This document shows positions 56,501-63,678 of a stretch of DNA of 64,000 bases, piece by piece (the stretch's first letter is position 1; each line of letters opens with the position of its first letter). The notes beneath the pieces are model-generated. The model saw only the letters and a program-made list of their open reading frames with translations, did not search any database and was not told the origin of the DNA. Source of the stretch: Kibdelosporangium sp. MJ126-NF4 (lineage in GTDB: Bacteria > Actinomycetota > Actinomycetes > Mycobacteriales > Pseudonocardiaceae); contig NZ_CDME01000015.1 in assembly GCF_000826545.1 (NCBI RefSeq), positions 186,001-250,000 on the forward strand, given 5' to 3'. A program made the position numbers and the translations under genes.

Positions 56501-59500
56501 ACCGACAGGCCGGTCGGCGTGCCGCTGACCCCGTGCACCCGCTGGTACTCGTAGTTCAGCCAGGAGGACAGGATCTCCCGGTAGAGCCCGGCTGCGCTCA
56601 TCGCGCGCTTGGCGGTGGCCACCGCGGCCAGCCTGCTCGCGTCCAGGTCCGCGACGAAGCTGAGCATCCGGGGGTTGCGGGCCAGCCCGCCGAGATCCTC
56701 GATCCGGCCGACCAGTTCCAGCCGTTCGGCCGCCGCGCCCGCGTCGTGCCCGTAGCGGTTGACCAGGTACTGACCGATCTGCTGCGGGGTGAAGTCCTCC
56801 AGCTGCAGTATCCGCCTTCCCGGCAGCAGACCGACCCGTTCGCCGAGCGTGGTGCGGACCTGCTCGTCGTTCTGGAAGTGCTGTGTCCGGCTGCTGACCA
56901 CGATCTTCGCCCGGCCCTTCGCCGCGGCGAGCAGTGTTTTCAGGTGGTCGGCCGCACGGTCGTAGCTGACCCTGGTGGCCAGTTCGTCGAACCCGTCGAA
57001 CAGCAGCACGACCCGGCCCTGGCGCAGCAGGTACCGGAACGCGCTCAGGTCGATCCTGGTTTCCCCGTGGTTGGCCAGATGCGCGGCCACCAGGCCGTCG
57101 ACGCTGTGTGCCTTGTCCAACGCCCGCAGCTCGATCAGGATCGGCGTGACCTCGGGCAGCCGGGCGGGCAGGTCCATCGCGAGCTTGCGCATGGCGAACG
57201 TCTTGCCTCGGCCGAAGTCGCCCATCAGCAACACGAAACTGCCGTCGTCACGGGACAGCAGGTCGATCATCTCGCCGACGACGTCGTCACGGACCGCGGC
57301 GTCCGTTCCCGCCAACTCCCGGAACCGCTGCGGCACATACAGGTCCGGCGGGTACACCGGGTCGCTGCGCAGTCGCCCGGTCTGCCCGGCGACGTACTCC
57401 CGCAGGTCGAGCAGCCCCTGGAACTCGGTGAAGCTGCGCACCCTGACGCCGTCCCGCAGCGCCTCCTCGATCAGTGCCGCACCGGGATTCGGTCCCTGGT
57501 AGACGAGTTCGGCGCCCTGGTCGGTCCCGGTCCCCAGCAGCACCCGCACGAACGTCGCCACGTCGGCCCGGGTCAGCGGACCGGCGTGGGCGGCGACTCG
57601 GAACTGTTGCACCGCCTCGCCGTCGGGGTAGGTGACAAGCAGGGAGGACGGCCGTCCGGCCAGCCGCCGGATCCGGGCGCCCGGGTAGCGGACCTCGCAC
57701 ACCTCGGTGATCCGTTCCAGCAGGAGGCCGACCGGGTCCTCCTCCGTCGTCGGAGGCTGCTCCACCGGGGGCATCACCAGCGGCCCACTGTCGGTGGCGT
57801 CGGGGAACGTCCGGTCGGTCGCGGACCACCACCGGGCGGTCCGCGTCGGCGCCTGGTCCGCGGCGAACAACGGCCAGGTGATCAGTCCGTCGCGTGCCAC
57901 GGACAGCAGTTCGGCACCGCTGCCGGGCGGTGGCACGACCGTCAGCCCGGACGGCAGTTCACGGACTGGCCCTGGTGCGCCGCTGGTGTGCAGCACCATG
58001 TTCAGGCGCGGGCCGAGGACACGGTCGAACGCCGTGATGTCGGCGAGCGACTCCGCTGTGGGCTCGTCGTCAGGGATGGGCGCGTGCTCGACGATCCCGA
58101 TCCGCAGGTAGCCCGACTGCTCGAAGCCGTCCATGTTGTGCGCGAACCAGTCCAGCTGCGCGGGACCGAGCCAGCCGGGTTCGTCCAACGACATGTGCGT
58201 GTGCGCGAGCGTGGAGTTGAGGCCCGCCACCGCGATACGCAGGTCGGGCACGGAGAACAAGGTCCACGGCAGGCCCGCGTCGAACACCGGGCCGTCGATG
58301 TCCGGGTACAGCTGGCCGAAGATTCGGGTGAAGTGCCGCCACTTGCGGAAGTACGGTGCCTGCGGCTGGATGCCGTCCGCCCGGCAGTCGGCGAAGTACG
58401 CCTCGCAGGCCGCGACGGTGATGTCCCCGACGCCCGGCACGACAACCACCCGCGACGGCTCCAGCCCGAGCATGGACCGCAGCCCGGTGATGAAGCTCAT
58501 CACCTGGTCGAACTGCGGCAGCGTGCCGGAGTCGGTGAGACTTCCACTCACCACGAGCAGATCCGGGCTCGGTGCCTCGGTGTCCAGGCCGTCCAGCGTC
58601 GTGCGCAGCCGGGCCAGCCGCTCCACCGGGCCGTCCGCCTCGTCGGTGGCACGTCCGAACCGCGGCGCCGCCACGTGCAGGATGCCCAGTTGCTGCCTGC
58701 GCACGGGCGTACGCGGCGCCGACGGCGGGAAAGGGGAGCTGCTTTCCCGTGGGTAGCGCGGGCGGTACTCCGGTTTGGCGCGGCCGGACAGGGCGTGACT
58801 GATGCGCCCGAGCAGCCGGGCGCGCGCCTCCGCCGAGTCATCGAGACCGACCAGGTCGACGAACGTGATCGGCGCGAGCAGGCCGTCGAGCACGACGTCC
58901 TCGACGCGGACCGGCAGCAGCTTCGCGGCCGTCGGGTCGTCGGCGGCGCGCAGCGCGGCCATCCACTCCATCCGGCCGTAGCGGGAGCCCAGGTAGCTCT
59001 TGGACAGCACCGCGATGACGGCGGACGCCTCGCGGATGCCCCGGTCGATGAAGTCGAAGAAGTGCGTGCCCGGCACGAAGTCCCACGACTGGATCATCAC
59101 CTTGTACCCGGCGGCCTCGAGTTCGTGCGCGATCCACGTCGCCCAGTCCTCGTCGGCCAGCGAGTAGCTGACGAAGAAGTCCACCGCGCCGGAGCCCGGC
59201 GGCCTCGGCGCGCGGGACGGCAGCACCACGGCCGCGCCGGGGTCCACATCGGACGCCTGATCGGCCGGGCTGGTGACCACCGAGCCGGTCAGCGTCGCGG
59301 CCTGACCGGCGGGGACGCCGAAGACGTGGGCGAGGACACGGACCTCCTGCACGCCGACCGGCCTGAGCCCGGCCTCGATCTCGGCGAGGCTGCCCGCGGT
59401 CAGTGAGTCCGCGCCCGCCTGCTCACACTCGGCCGCGAGCTGCGTGGTCGTCCAGCCGTGCCGCTCCCGCTGCGCGCGGACCCATGCGGCCAGCGTCTCC

Positions 59501-59520
59501 TTCTCCGGTTGCTGCTGCAC
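53575..59520 (-). CDS. XRE-TIR-pseudophosphoesterase-NACHT-pentapeptide-WD40 protein (NLR-like defence candidate)
   Basis: 1981 residues from GTG 59520 (GGAGG 6 nt upstream). Order: XRE-type HTH (10-75); TIR domain (113-247) with 'FFVSYSLADEDW', 'WDFVPG' and probable catalytic Glu185; calcineurin-phosphoesterase-like fold (278-560) with its metal ligands missing; possible REase-like segment (about 593-712). The NACHT NTPase has Walker A 'GDFGRGKT' (K773) and Walker B 'LLFDGFDEL' (842-846). Pentapeptide repeats follow (1150-1237), then 15 WD40 blades (about 1295-1930) and a short tail. By analogy with bacterial STAND/NLR defences, WD40 would sense, NACHT oligomerise and TIR degrade NAD+ (inference). 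It is preceded by a 2H phosphoesterase gene. Confidence 0.88.
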   Translation of the reverse strand: MQQQPEKETLAAWVRAQRERHGWTTTQLAAECEQAGADSLTAGSLAEIEAGLRPVGVQEVRVLAHVFGVPAGQAATLTGSVVTSPADQASDVDPGAAVVLPSRAPRPPGSGAVDFFVSYSLADEDWATWIAHELEAAGYKVMIQSWDFVPGTHFFDFIDRGIREASAVIAVLSKSYLGSRYGRMEWMAALRAADDPTAAKLLPVRVEDVVLDGLLAPITFVDLVGLDDSAEARARLLGRISHALSGRAKPEYRPRYPRESSSPFPPSAPRTPVRRQQLGILHVAAPRFGRATDEADGPVERLARLRTTLDGLDTEAPSPDLLVVSGSLTDSGTLPQFDQVMSFITGLRSMLGLEPSRVVVVPGVGDITVAACEAYFADCRADGIQPQAPYFRKWRHFTRIFGQLYPDIDGPVFDAGLPWTLFSVPDLRIAVAGLNSTLAHTHMSLDEPGWLGPAQLDWFAHNMDGFEQSGYLRIGIVEHAPIPDDEPTAESLADITAFDRVLGPRLNMVLHTSGAPGPVRELPSGLTVVPPPGSGAELLSVARDGLITWPLFAADQAPTRTARWWSATDRTFPDATDSGPLVMPPVEQPPTTEEDPVGLLLERITEVCEVRYPGARIRRLAGRPSSLLVTYPDGEAVQQFRVAAHAGPLTRADVATFVRVLLGTGTDQGAELVYQGPNPGAALIEEALRDGVRVRSFTEFQGLLDLREYVAGQTGRLRSDPVYPPDLYVPQRFRELAGTDAAVRDDVVGEMIDLLSRDDGSFVLLMGDFGRGKTFAMRKLAMDLPARLPEVTPILIELRALDKAHSVDGLVAAHLANHGETRIDLSAFRYLLRQGRVVLLFDGFDELATRVSYDRAADHLKTLLAAAKGRAKIVVSSRTQHFQNDEQVRTTLGERVGLLPGRRILQLEDFTPQQIGQYLVNRYGHDAGAAAERLELVGRIEDLGGLARNPRMLSFVADLDASRLAAVATAKRAMSAAGLYREILSSWLNYEYQRVHGVSGTPTGLSVDELWHAVTTLAVRMWESGEVLLRLDDVAEVARALTGLADTPLSPPQATHAVGAGSLLVRSEEMFGFIHSSVMEWLVANEIGAQLNGGDTGPALLSHQSMSQLTVDFLCDIAEPGRLRDWAVQPGGDNISKGNALKVGKRLSAPIRADLRGASLCGEDFSHRDLSGVDLTRADLTDARLIGTKLARATLRGATLRRVRLDDAVLIDADLSGADLTEARLSGTDLRGVQIRGSSWSRAALLNVAADSALWTADELRGAAVAPGQPVLVGLQPSGVGVQFGFESGRLPRPLAYSRDGRMLAVGNGDGGVLLCDTDKGLPIRTLKGHLDRVYAVAYGPPDSALVTASADGTLRFWDTSTGESLGVFSDHEELVWPLALDPTGGLAAYGDGGGVVRVRRVPGGELVAELPGHTERVWALAFHPSAGSSLLTTADNAGTVRIWDVVTATEVHRMRAPEQAAVYALAFNRNGTLLATGGRGGVLSIWETESGDCRHHLTGHAGNIYSVVFHPAHDMVATGDTLGAVRLWHLETGSRKQVRSSPLRTESAAVYRLLISPDGSMLASGDSDGGLRVWDLPSGRERYEVQAHRGALWPPEFRADSRQIATTGKDSTVRIWDPDNGQQLHELYGHGRRIVKVNFDRSGDLLAVSGNDGVVRVWDPRAGKLVRDLHGRADQLISAVFCPTRPLLATTSNDGGVHMWHLNTWEADQELDVETDHVWASAFDPDGNVLATANDDDSVRLWWRPTGREMLVLQEHKGRVRSISFSPVGKLLATGCDDSKVRLFDRASGECLRVLAGHSDRVYEVDFTPDGQLLASVSNDGRAVLWDTASGEPRQTLVAHRGKLWSGRFSPDGSVFAAAGDDTMIHLWDVGTGRHLHALVGHTRRIWSIDFSPDGQVLASGADDGTTRLWDLSDKAKPRLRLTLLGLRDAWAAVAPDGRYKTEGKLTREFWHVIGLCRFEVGELDSVLRNVHTVPADEPF

Positions 59521-59555
59521 GATTTTCCTCCAGCCGGACGGCAGAGCCGTGGACG

Positions 59556-60305
59556 TCAGACCTCTTCCGTGGCCGCACTGGCTATCTCGGTCCCGGCTGC
59601 CACGGCCCCCAGCGGCGCCGTTCCGTACGGTGTCGTGCAGGTGCCGTAGGGGCTCATGCCGTAGACCGCCAGTTCGGTCAACGTCCCGCTGAAGTCCCGA
59701 GCCGGTGGCAAATCACCGAGATCGACGCGGAATGCCGGATCGACCGGCCACGCGAGCGTCACATGCGGGTTGAACCGGTCACCGGGTTCGCCGACGACGT
59801 CCCAGTTCTCCGTGACCTCGTCGTACCCGAACCTGACCAATTGGTCACGGCGTTCCGGCGTTGTCGCCGGATTGTCGATCAGGTCACGAATCCGCATTCC
59901 TGCCGGATCGACAACACGCAGTCTTCCGCGCCGAAGCGGTTCGGCTGCCGCGATCACGGCCTGCTGCAGTTCAATCCATTTCGCCGTCTTGCGAAAATAG
60001 AGTTCCGGCGCGCCGAACGGATTGTGCCTGTACTCGAGGCCGTCCGCGGCGAGAACGGGAAGCTCGACAGCGGCCGCACGGATCGCGGCGACGACGTCGG
60101 CTGTTTCGTTCTCGGCGACGGCGAGCATGAAGATCGAAACATGGGGTTCGCACGGGCCGCCCGCGCCATAGGGCTGGCCGAGCCGGAAGTGCGCGGCACA
60201 GCCATGGGCGCGCATTCGGCCAATCAGCCGGTCACCGAGCGCGAGCGCGTTCCTGTGCATCTCCGGAGTGAGAACAACGACGACATCCAGTACCACCAGT
60301 GTCAT
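59556..60305 (-). CDS. 2H phosphoesterase superfamily protein
   Basis: 249 residues with the two HxS/T motifs of the 2H (LigT/2'-5' RNA ligase-like) fold: 'CEPHVSIFML' near residue 55 and 'RFNPHVTLAW' near residue 188. 2H enzymes cleave cyclic phosphodiesters in RNA ends or small nucleotides. The stop lies 35 nt before the start of the TIR-NACHT gene on the same strand, so they probably share a transcript. It might process the nucleotide signal or product of the TIR enzyme, or tRNA ends (inference). ATG 60305 is used. Confidence 0.8.
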   Translation of the reverse strand: MTLVVLDVVVVLTPEMHRNALALGDRLIGRMRAHGCAAHFRLGQPYGAGGPCEPHVSIFMLAVAENETADVVAAIRAAAVELPVLAADGLEYRHNPFGAPELYFRKTAKWIELQQAVIAAAEPLRRGRLRVVDPAGMRIRDLIDNPATTPERRDQLVRFGYDEVTENWDVVGEPGDRFNPHVTLAWPVDPAFRVDLGDLPPARDFSGTLTELAVYGMSPYGTCTTPYGTAPLGAVAAGTEIASAATEEV

Positions 60306-60378
60306 CGCTCGATTCCTTTCCGAACGCCCGGAGGGAAGTCAGCGGCAAAGGAGCACCACGTCTTCGGACGGTCAGTCT

Positions 60379-60392
60379 AGTCGCATGCGACT
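60379..60392. promoter_or_regulatory. Perfect 14-nt palindrome upstream of the 2H/TIR-NACHT operon
   Basis: AGTCGCATGCGACT lies 74 nt upstream of the 2H start, inside the 260-nt gap to the divergent transporter gene. It is a possible operator, for example for the XRE domain of the NACHT protein (speculative). The rest of the gap shows no gene. Confidence 0.4.
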
Positions 60393-60565
60393 GCGTGCAG
60401 GAAGGCGCGAAGCAATTCCCACTCGTCTGCGAACCACGCGTACCCGATACGGAAGTTGATATTCATCTGTTCGGGCGAGACCCCTGTCGTGTGCAGGGAT
60501 GCGAGAGATCATTCGATACCCCACCTGAGTGAATCACCGGTCCGCTTTGTGGGACGATACGAACC

Positions 60566-61858
60566 ATGCCAACGTCCGAAAGGCGGTCCGCAGCACCTGC
60601 CAACGAAGGTGAGGCCGCTCAACCGCCAGAGGACCCCCCGACGGCGGGGGAAAGATCGCAGCGAACGCGGTGGCGAACGCCGCGTCTGCACATTCTCGAC
60701 TGGATCGCGCTGGGCCTGCTGCTGGTCGGCGCCCTGTGTGTGCTGTCCGGCGCGCTGCCCGTCGCCGACGCCCGCGCGAGCATCGTCCGACTGGTGCCGC
60801 TGTTGCTGTTCCTCGGTTCGGTGATCATCCTGGCCGAGCTGACCGCGGCGGCCGAGGTGTTCGACGTGATCGCCACGAGGCTCTCGATCATCGGCCGCGG
60901 CCACTACCCGCTGCTGTTCCTGCTGTGCGTCACGCTGGCGGCGGCAACCACGATCACGCTGAACCTGGACACCACCGCCGTGCTGCTCACGCCGGTCATC
61001 CTCGCGCTGGCAACGGCTTTGGGCATTCCGCCGTTGCCGTTGGCGATGACAACGGTGTGGCTGTCGAACACGGCCAGCCTGCTGCTACCGGTGTCGAACC
61101 TGACCAACCTGCTGGCGGCCGACCGCGTCGCGCTCTCGCCTTCCCGGTTCGCGGCGCAGATGTGGGCGCCTCAGCTGGCCGCGATCCTCGTCACCGCAGG
61201 ATGTCTGTGGATCTGGTACTGGCGACGCGGTCAGCGCGGCGGGCAACTGAAGTACGAGCTGCCACAGCGGCGGGTACCGGCCGACCGGCCGTTGTTCGTG
61301 GTGGCCGCCGTGGCGTGCCTGGTGTTCGTCGTCGGCATTCTCGTCGGCGTGCCGATCGGGATCGCCTCGGCGGTCTCCGCCGGTGTGCTGGTGGTCGCGT
61401 TCTTCGTGCGCAAGCGCTCGCAACTGCGGTTCGGCCTGATTCCCTGGCGGCTGCTGGTGTTCGTGATCGGACTGTTCCTGGTGATCGACACGCTCGGCCG
61501 ACACGGGCTTGGCTCGCTCATCCAGTCCGTGGTCGGCGCCGACGACGGCGCGCTGGGCGCGGCCCGTGCCGCGGGCGCGGGCGCCGGGCTGTCCAACCTC
61601 GTCAACAACCTGCCCGCGTACGTGGCGGGCGAGGCGATCATCCCGCCGGACAACCACATCCAACTGCTGGCGCTGCTGATCGGGACGAATGTCGGGCCGG
61701 TCATCACGCCGTGGGCGTCATTGGCGACATTGTTGTGGTACGAACGGTGTCACGCGGTGGGTGTCAAGGTGCCGTTGGGACGATTCATGTGGACCGGGGC
61801 CATCCTCGCGGTGACGGCTCTCGCCGCGTCGGTCGGCGTGCTATTGGTGGTCGGTTAA
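60566..61858 (+). CDS. ArsB/NhaD-like (IT superfamily) membrane transporter
   Basis: 430 residues. The first ~40 are polar and cytoplasmic, followed by about 11 TM helices. 'TITLNLDTTAVLLTPVILAL' and 'TTVWLSNTASLLLPVSNLTN' match the conserved substrate region of the ArsB/SLC13-type ion-transporter superfamily. The second inverted copy is 'LSNLVNNLPAYVAG' and 'IGTNVGPVITPWASLATLLW'. The substrate is uncertain (arsenite, Na+/H+ or an anion). No ars genes are nearby. It overlaps the convergent cupin-like gene by 18 nt at the 3' end. Confidence 0.82.
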   Translation: MPTSERRSAAPANEGEAAQPPEDPPTAGERSQRTRWRTPRLHILDWIALGLLLVGALCVLSGALPVADARASIVRLVPLLLFLGSVIILAELTAAAEVFDVIATRLSIIGRGHYPLLFLLCVTLAAATTITLNLDTTAVLLTPVILALATALGIPPLPLAMTTVWLSNTASLLLPVSNLTNLLAADRVALSPSRFAAQMWAPQLAAILVTAGCLWIWYWRRGQRGGQLKYELPQRRVPADRPLFVVAAVACLVFVVGILVGVPIGIASAVSAGVLVVAFFVRKRSQLRFGLIPWRLLVFVIGLFLVIDTLGRHGLGSLIQSVVGADDGALGAARAAGAGAGLSNLVNNLPAYVAGEAIIPPDNHIQLLALLIGTNVGPVITPWASLATLLWYERCHAVGVKVPLGRFMWTGAILAVTALAASVGVLLVVG

Positions 61859-62521
61859 CGGCACAGCGGCGGCAATGGCCTGACCGGCGATCACGGCGGC
61901 CGCGATCGTCTCCTGTCTGTCACATTTCCGCCGCCGCACCTGATGAGTGGACATATCAAGGTCAGCGAGCGACAGATCGACGACGGCCGGATTGGTCAGG
62001 CCGAGCGCGACTGTCACGACCAGTTCCGTCAGATCCGGGACAACCGTCTGATGGAACACACCAGCAGGCAACTCGTAACAATCACCGGAGCGGTAGACAT
62101 CAACGGACGCCGTCTCATGCCGGACGAGACGACCGGTCGCTCGGATCTCGTCACCGTCCGCGCTGCTGTGCACTTCGAAAACGCGATGCGTCGGGGCAGC
62201 GTTGTCGTCGACCACCCTGATCACCTGGTTGTGCAGTTCGCCGGTGAGCACACAGCTGAGCAGTTCCCAGCTGTGACAATGGGTGGGCAGTGTCGTCAGC
62301 GAGGTGTGCCATCTCGGGCCCCACACGTGCAGGCACACGCCTTCGTCGCCGTGCCGGTGCACCGGCAGGCAGAGAAAACCGAGTGGATGATTTACCGCGG
62401 CCGTCGGGTCACGGCCGGATGCCACCTCGTCGAGAACACTGGCCGCCCATTCGCCGACCTGGTCCGATCTGCCGTTCTTGATCGCCTCGGAAAGTGTGAA
62501 GTACAGCGTCATGCCGAACAC
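61841..62521 (-). CDS. Cupin-like protein of unknown function
   Basis: 226 residues. The centre has a cupin-type metal motif 'LPTHCHSWELLSCVLTGEL' and a second motif 'LPAGVFHQTVV', with an N-terminal helical segment and a C-terminal helical tail. Family members of this kind include cysteine-dioxygenase-like and regulatory cupins; I cannot assign a substrate. It is convergent with, and overlaps, the transporter gene by 18 nt. ATG 62521 is used; ATG 62512 is possible. Confidence 0.7.
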   Translation of the reverse strand: MFGMTLYFTLSEAIKNGRSDQVGEWAASVLDEVASGRDPTAAVNHPLGFLCLPVHRHGDEGVCLHVWGPRWHTSLTTLPTHCHSWELLSCVLTGELHNQVIRVVDDNAAPTHRVFEVHSSADGDEIRATGRLVRHETASVDVYRSGDCYELPAGVFHQTVVPDLTELVVTVALGLTNPAVVDLSLADLDMSTHQVRRRKCDRQETIAAAVIAGQAIAAAVPLTDHQ

Positions 62522-62594
62522 CCGTAGAATAGGGTCATTTCCCCGAGTGTATCGGACAACCGGACACTTCCCAATGGCCCGATGAGCCGAAGGA

Positions 62595-62789
62595 TCAATT
62601 CACCGGAATACCGGACAGCACATGCCGCGCGGCGACATCGGCGCCGCCGGTCACGATTTCGGCCGAGACCACACGAGCCCGGCCGACGACCTCGGGACGC
62701 AGCGCCTCGCCGAGCGCCGCCGCCAGCGACTCCGCCGTGGAAGCCGTCGACACGTGCGCGTGGCCGATGCCCAGCACCGCACCCGTTCA
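62595..62789 (-). pseudogene. 3' fragment of an MGT-type glycosyltransferase, cut by repeat copy B
   Basis: About 64 codons reading 'TGAVLGIGHAHVSTAST..' to the stop at 62595. The pattern ('AESLAAALGEALRPEVVGRA' then a GGADVAARH-type end) is that of the C-terminal helix region of macrolide/UDP-type glycosyltransferases. The frame meets a stop at 62787-62789, exactly where repeat element B begins, and no other glycosyltransferase sequence exists upstream. The rest of the gene appears to have been lost by insertion or rearrangement. Confidence 0.55.
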
Positions 62790-63637
62790 GCGAAGTAGAT
62801 CTGGTCGAGGGTGTGTGGCTTGCGCGCAAAGCGCATGGGGTTGCGGCCCGCGTGCAAGCGCAAAGCGCATGGGTGTGGTTCGTGGGGTGTCCCTCCCGTA
62901 TGGCCTGGGCGAAGCCAACCACTGGCTGTCAGGAGGTCGGCCTACGGGACTGGCGTGCCCAGCGTAGGCCCTACCGACCTCTTGACAGCCTGTGGTTCCC
63001 TTGGGCAGGCCATACGGGAGGGGCGCCCCGCGCCCCACTTGACCCGGGAAATCACGCGGGCTGAGCGAACCGGCTCGGCGAACGAAGAGGTCTGTTGTGT
63101 CCCCTCTTGGAGGCCTGCCCGCCGGCGAGGCATCTCTTTTTTCTTTTGTGACAAGAAAAAAGAAGGTCCTCGCCGGACGGCAGGCCGCCGAGAGGGAAAC
63201 CAACCCATGGTCTGCCCACCCGGTTGGCTCTGCTCACGTGACTTCCCGGGTCCAGTGGTAGAGAGGCGTGGTCGGTTCCCTCCCGTATGTCCTGCCGGAG
63301 GAAACCACGGCGTGCCGGGAGGTCGGTAGGGCCTGCGCTGCGGGTTGGTTTGCGTAGGCCGACCTCCCGACACGCCGTGGTATGGCTTCGCCCAGGCCAT
63401 ACGGGAGGAAACCAACCACGAACCACCCTCATGCGCTATGCGCGCAAGGCCACTTACGCGCAAGACCTCTCGCCCGCTTGCCCACTTACGCACACGGACT
63501 CTTGCCCACTTGCCCACTTACGCGCAAGACCTCTTACACGCCAGGCCTCTTGCGCGCGTGGCCGCTTACACGCAAGGCCCCTGCGCCGGCCCTCGTGCTT
63601 GCTTTGCGCGCCAAGCCCGACTTCGACGGACCCTACC
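62785..63637. repeat. Multi-hairpin repeat element, copy B (inverted relative to copy A)
   Basis: The reverse complement of 62876-63426 matches 36532-37080 of copy A through all three stem-loops, including the central T/A-rich hairpin tip near 63150. The right end (63616-63637) matches the left terminal repeat of copy A at about 20 of 22 positions. The left end (62785-62804) is a degenerate version of it. Copy B lacks about 250 nt of the outer arm found in copy A. The stretch 63427-63600 is rich in TTGCGCGCAAG-like words and holds no gene. Confidence 0.75.
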
Positions 63638-63660
63638 CCGTCCATCCAGCAAAGATGGCT

Positions 63661-63678
63661 ACAACATTCAAATGTTGT
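63661..63678. promoter_or_regulatory. Perfect 18-nt AT-rich palindrome
   Basis: ACAACATT-CA-AATGTTGT has 8-nt perfect arms and is markedly AT-rich for this genome. It lies 24 nt outside repeat copy B and overlaps the 3' end of the last gene. It could be a terminator stem, an operator or a junction mark. Confidence 0.4.

Noticed and set aside
53602..59406. Two long plus-strand frames across the NACHT/WD40 gene
   Set aside because: Antisense shadows; the minus-strand protein has unambiguous TIR, Walker and WD40 motifs throughout.
36314..63637. Composite transposon bounded by insertion sequences
   Set aside because: No transposase-like protein is encoded in either repeat copy or elsewhere in the window, so only a non-autonomous or recombination-type element can be supported.
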